This document shows positions 4,742-6,892 of a DNA stretch of 6,892 nt, piece by piece (positions within the stretch are counted from its first letter, which is position 1; each line of letters starts with the position of its first letter). The DNA comes from Clostridiales bacterium UBA1389 (GTDB lineage Bacteria > Bacillota > Clostridia > Oscillospirales > CAG-382), in NCBI GenBank assembly GCA_002305335.1, contig DBQR01000001.1, positions 63,076-69,967 on the forward strand, written 5' to 3'. The notes below the pieces were generated by a model that was not told the DNA's origin, made no database searches, and saw only the letters and a program-made list of their open reading frames with translations. The position numbers were made by a program, and so were the translations under genes.

Positions 4742-6319
4742 ATGTGCACTATAATGGGAGTTTTCCAAAGCGGCATATCAACACAGGAATTTCTGCCCTT
4801 TCTCGAAAGGACAAAGTCAAGGGGTCCCGACGATACCGAAGTAATAAGCGGTAAGGATTTTATATTAGGCTTTCAGCGGCTTGCCATAATGGGGCTTACC
4901 CCGGAGGGAATGCAGCCCTTTGAATTGAATGGCAAATATCTTGTCTGCAACGGGGAAATCTACGGGTTCCGCAAAATAAGGGAATTGCTTGATGGCGAAT
5001 ATTCCTTTAAAAGCGATTCCGACTGCGAGGTACTGTTGCCCCTGTATGAAAAATACGGAACGAATATGTTTGCCCTGCTTGATGCCGAATATGCCCTTAT
5101 AATCGCCGACACCGAAAACAACCGGGTTATTGCCGCGAGGGACCCCGTCGGGATCCGCCCTTTGTTTTACGGCTATCTTGACGACGGGGGGATTGCCTAT
5201 GCCAGCGAAGCCAAGAACCTTATTGAGCTGTGTAAAAAAGTAATCCCCTTTCCCCCCGGCCACTACTGCGTAAACGGCGTTTTTCATCAATACCGGGATA
5301 TAAGCAGACCTTCCGGATGGCATTTCGGGAATACGGATGATATCTGTAATAACATAAGGGAAAAGCTTATTTCGGGTATAGAAAAGCGGCTTGATTCGGA
5401 CGTCCCCCTGGGCTTTCTGCTGTCCGGGGGGCTGGATTCCTCCATTGTATGCGCGGTGGCGGCGAAACTGCTTAAAAAGCCCATATCCACCTTTTCGGTG
5501 GGAATGAACACCGACGCCATAGACCTAAAGTACGCAAAAATAGTTGCCGACCATATAGGCAGCCGTCATACCGAGGTTATAATAACCAAAGAGGACGTGT
5601 TAAACTCCCTTGAAACGGTTATATACACCCTTGCCACCTATGACATAACCACCATAAGGGCAAGCATAGGCATGTACCTTATCTGTAAATGGATACATGA
5701 AAACACCGACATTAGGGTTATTTTAACCGGGGAGGTGTCCGACGAGCTGTTCGGCTACAAATACACAGATTTCGCCCCTGACCCGGTGGCATTTCAGAAG
5801 GAGGCGGAAAAGCGGCTTAAGGAACTGTACATGTATGACGTCCTGAGGGCCGACCGGTGTATTTCGGTAAACTCCCTTGAGGCAAGGGTGCCCTTCGGCG
5901 ACCTTGACTTTGCCGATTATGTCATGGGAATAGACCCGGCAGTTAAAATGAACACCTACGGCACGGGGAAGTACCTTTTAAGAAAAGCCTTTGAGGGCGA
6001 CTGGCTGCCGGATGTCATTCTCTGGCGGGAAAAGGCGGCCTTTTCTGACGCGGTGGGACATTCCATGGTGGATTATCTTAAGGCATATGCCGAAAGCCTT
6101 TATACCGATAAGGAATTTACCGAAAAATGCAAAAGCTACACCCATGCGCCCCCATTTACAAAAGAATCCCTATTATACAGGGAGATTTTTGAAAAGTATT
6201 ACCCCGGTCAGGGGGAAATGGTTGCGGATTTCTGGATGCCCAACAAAAGCTGGGCAGGCTGTGATGTCAACGACCCCTCCGCAAGGGTGTTATCCAACTA
6301 CGGAAACAGCGGGAAATAG
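4742..6319 (+). CDS. asnB: Asparagine synthetase, glutamine-hydrolysing
   Basis: This 525-residue enzyme makes asparagine from aspartate, glutamine and ATP. The N-terminal class II amidotransferase domain begins with the nucleophile Cys2 (MCTIMGVF), followed by RGPD (27-30), RLAI (46-49), NGEIY (70-74) and SDCEV (93-97). The C-terminal synthetase domain has the PP-loop SGGLDSS (228-234), ATYDITTIRAS (298-308), TGEVSDELFG (329-338), the block LEARVPFGDLDFADYV (379-394) and WREKAAFSDAVG (428-439). All of these match the E. coli AsnB pattern; it is a little shorter than the 554 residues there. Where E. coli has GEGSDEVFGGYLY, this protein has GEVSDELFGYKYT, a local variation near the active site that keeps the Glu and SDE. 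The start is set by AAGGAA a few bases before ATG. Sixteen bases separate it from glnN with no terminator, so it should be cotranscribed with glnN and share its leader control. Confidence 0.97.
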   Translation: MCTIMGVFQSGISTQEFLPFLERTKSRGPDDTEVISGKDFILGFQRLAIMGLTPEGMQPFELNGKYLVCNGEIYGFRKIRELLDGEYSFKSDSDCEVLLPLYEKYGTNMFALLDAEYALIIADTENNRVIAARDPVGIRPLFYGYLDDGGIAYASEAKNLIELCKKVIPFPPGHYCVNGVFHQYRDISRPSGWHFGNTDDICNNIREKLISGIEKRLDSDVPLGFLLSGGLDSSIVCAVAAKLLKKPISTFSVGMNTDAIDLKYAKIVADHIGSRHTEVIITKEDVLNSLETVIYTLATYDITTIRASIGMYLICKWIHENTDIRVILTGEVSDELFGYKYTDFAPDPVAFQKEAEKRLKELYMYDVLRADRCISVNSLEARVPFGDLDFADYVMGIDPAVKMNTYGTGKYLLRKAFEGDWLPDVILWREKAAFSDAVGHSMVDYLKAYAESLYTDKEFTEKCKSYTHAPPFTKESLLYREIFEKYYPGQGEMVADFWMPNKSWAGCDVNDPSARVLSNYGNSGK

Positions 6320-6351
6320 GAATTTCTATAAGGTTGGTGTAATAAATAGAA

Positions 6352-6396
6352 TCCGCTTCGGCGGAATAAACAAGGCAGAGCAAAATGCTCTGCCTT
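6352..6396. terminator. Intergenic terminator between convergent asnB and purF
   Basis: AAGGCAGAGCA (6372-6382) and TGCTCTGCCTT (6386-6396) form an 11-bp perfect stem with a three-base loop. On the minus strand it lies just past the purF stop and is followed by TTGTTTATT, a reasonable U-tract. On the plus strand it is followed by TTATACTTAA, a weaker one. A small stem TCCGC-TTCG-GCGGA (6352-6365) with a UUCG loop precedes it on the asnB side. It probably serves both genes, best for purF. Confidence 0.75.
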
Positions 6397-6400
6397 ATAC

Positions 6401-6892
6401 TTAACACTCGAATTTATCCTTGCTTTCCCCGCCGTACAGCGCCGTGGGATAATTCCCGTCAAAGCAGGCGCGGCAGATGGGGTGGTCAATGTCATCGCTT
6501 ATAAGCAAGGGTAAATAATCTTTATTCAGATACCCTAAGCTGTCCGCTCCGATAATTTTACAGATTTCCTCAATGCTGTGGTTGCTTGCAATCAGCTTTC
6601 CCGCCGAATCGATGTCGGTGCCGTAATAGCAGGGGTGTAAAAACGGCGGTGAGGTTATTCTTACATGTATCTCGATTGCCCCCGCATCCCTTAAAAGCCC
6701 TACGATATAGGCCATGGTGGTACCCCTGACTATGGAATCGTCAATCATAACCACCCGCTTTCCCTTAACCGTCCGGGTTATGGGATTCAGCTTTATCCTT
6801 ACCATCTGCTCCCTTGCGCTCTGAACCGGAGCGATAAAGGTTCTGCCGATGTATTTATTCTTTATAAATCCTATCCCATAGGGAATACCCGA
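6401..6892 (-). CDS. purF: Amidophosphoribosyltransferase, C-terminal part (5' end beyond window)
   Basis: PurF catalyses the first committed step of purine synthesis, turning PRPP and glutamine into phosphoribosylamine. Only the last 163 residues are present; the frame is open to the right edge, beginning SGIPYGIGFIKNKYIGRTFI. The PRPP-binding loop VVMIDDSIVRGTT (about 47-59 of the fragment) is diagnostic and lies in the phosphoribosyltransferase domain. Cysteines in HPCYYGTDI (about 88) and in CRACFDGNYPT (about 140 and 143) match the positions that ligate the [4Fe-4S] cluster in Bacillus-type PurF, so this is probably the oxygen-sensitive Fe-S form; the fourth ligand and the N-terminal glutaminase domain are outside the window. 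The stop TAA at 6403-6401 is immediately followed by the shared terminator hairpin. It is convergent with asnB, so it need not share its control. Confidence 0.96.
   Translation of the reverse strand, partial: SGIPYGIGFIKNKYIGRTFIAPVQSAREQMVRIKLNPITRTVKGKRVVMIDDSIVRGTTMAYIVGLLRDAGAIEIHVRITSPPFLHPCYYGTDIDSAGKLIASNHSIEEICKIIGADSLGYLNKDYLPLLISDDIDHPICRACFDGNYPTALYGGESKDKFEC

Noticed and set aside
3811..4776. Long open frame antisense to glnN (321 codons)
   Set aside because: It lies entirely opposite strongly motif-supported glnN, shows no recognisable domain or ribosome binding site, and is explained by the codon bias of the sense gene.

Overview
The window looks like a piece of chromosome from a Firmicute, most likely a gut-type Clostridia. 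The reasons are a type III glutamine synthetase, an archaeal-type split glutamate synthase, strong AAGGAG/GGAGG ribosome binding sites, intrinsic terminators with U-tracts, and frequent ATA and AGG codons alongside fairly GC-rich third positions. This placement is an inference from gene content and style. No mobile elements, tRNAs, rRNAs or CRISPR arrays were seen.

Layout. Positions 1-2286 (minus strand) hold a glutamate synthase operon read leftwards: a stand-alone class II glutamine amidotransferase subunit (1192-2286), then one base later the ferredoxin-domain plus FMN-domain synthase subunit (1190 running off the left edge). Positions 2287-2628 are a 342-base divergent control region. Positions 2629-6319 (plus strand) hold glnN (glutamine synthetase III) and, 16 bases later, asnB (glutamine-hydrolysing asparagine synthetase), almost certainly one transcript. 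Positions 6401-6892 (minus strand) are the 3' end of purF, convergent with asnB and separated from it by a hairpin terminator.

How the genes work together. GlnN fixes ammonium onto glutamate to make glutamine. The glutamate synthase subunits use glutamine plus 2-oxoglutarate to make glutamate. AsnB and PurF spend the glutamine amide on asparagine and on the first committed step of purine synthesis. The window is therefore an ammonium-assimilation hub (GS/GOGAT) with two glutamine consumers beside it.

The most interesting part is the divergent control region. Both directions have a perfect TTGACA-17-TATAAT promoter with related spacer sequence. Both transcripts start within a few bases of a 13-bp, six-base-loop intrinsic terminator placed before the ribosome binding site. 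In both, the loop has A at position 1 and G at position 4, the signature read by ANTAR-domain antiterminator proteins. On the glutamate synthase side a second, mutually exclusive hairpin with the same kind of loop can form, giving a plausible complete ANTAR antitermination switch. No ANTAR regulator gene lies in the window. Inverted and phased direct repeats between the two promoters could add a DNA-level operator.
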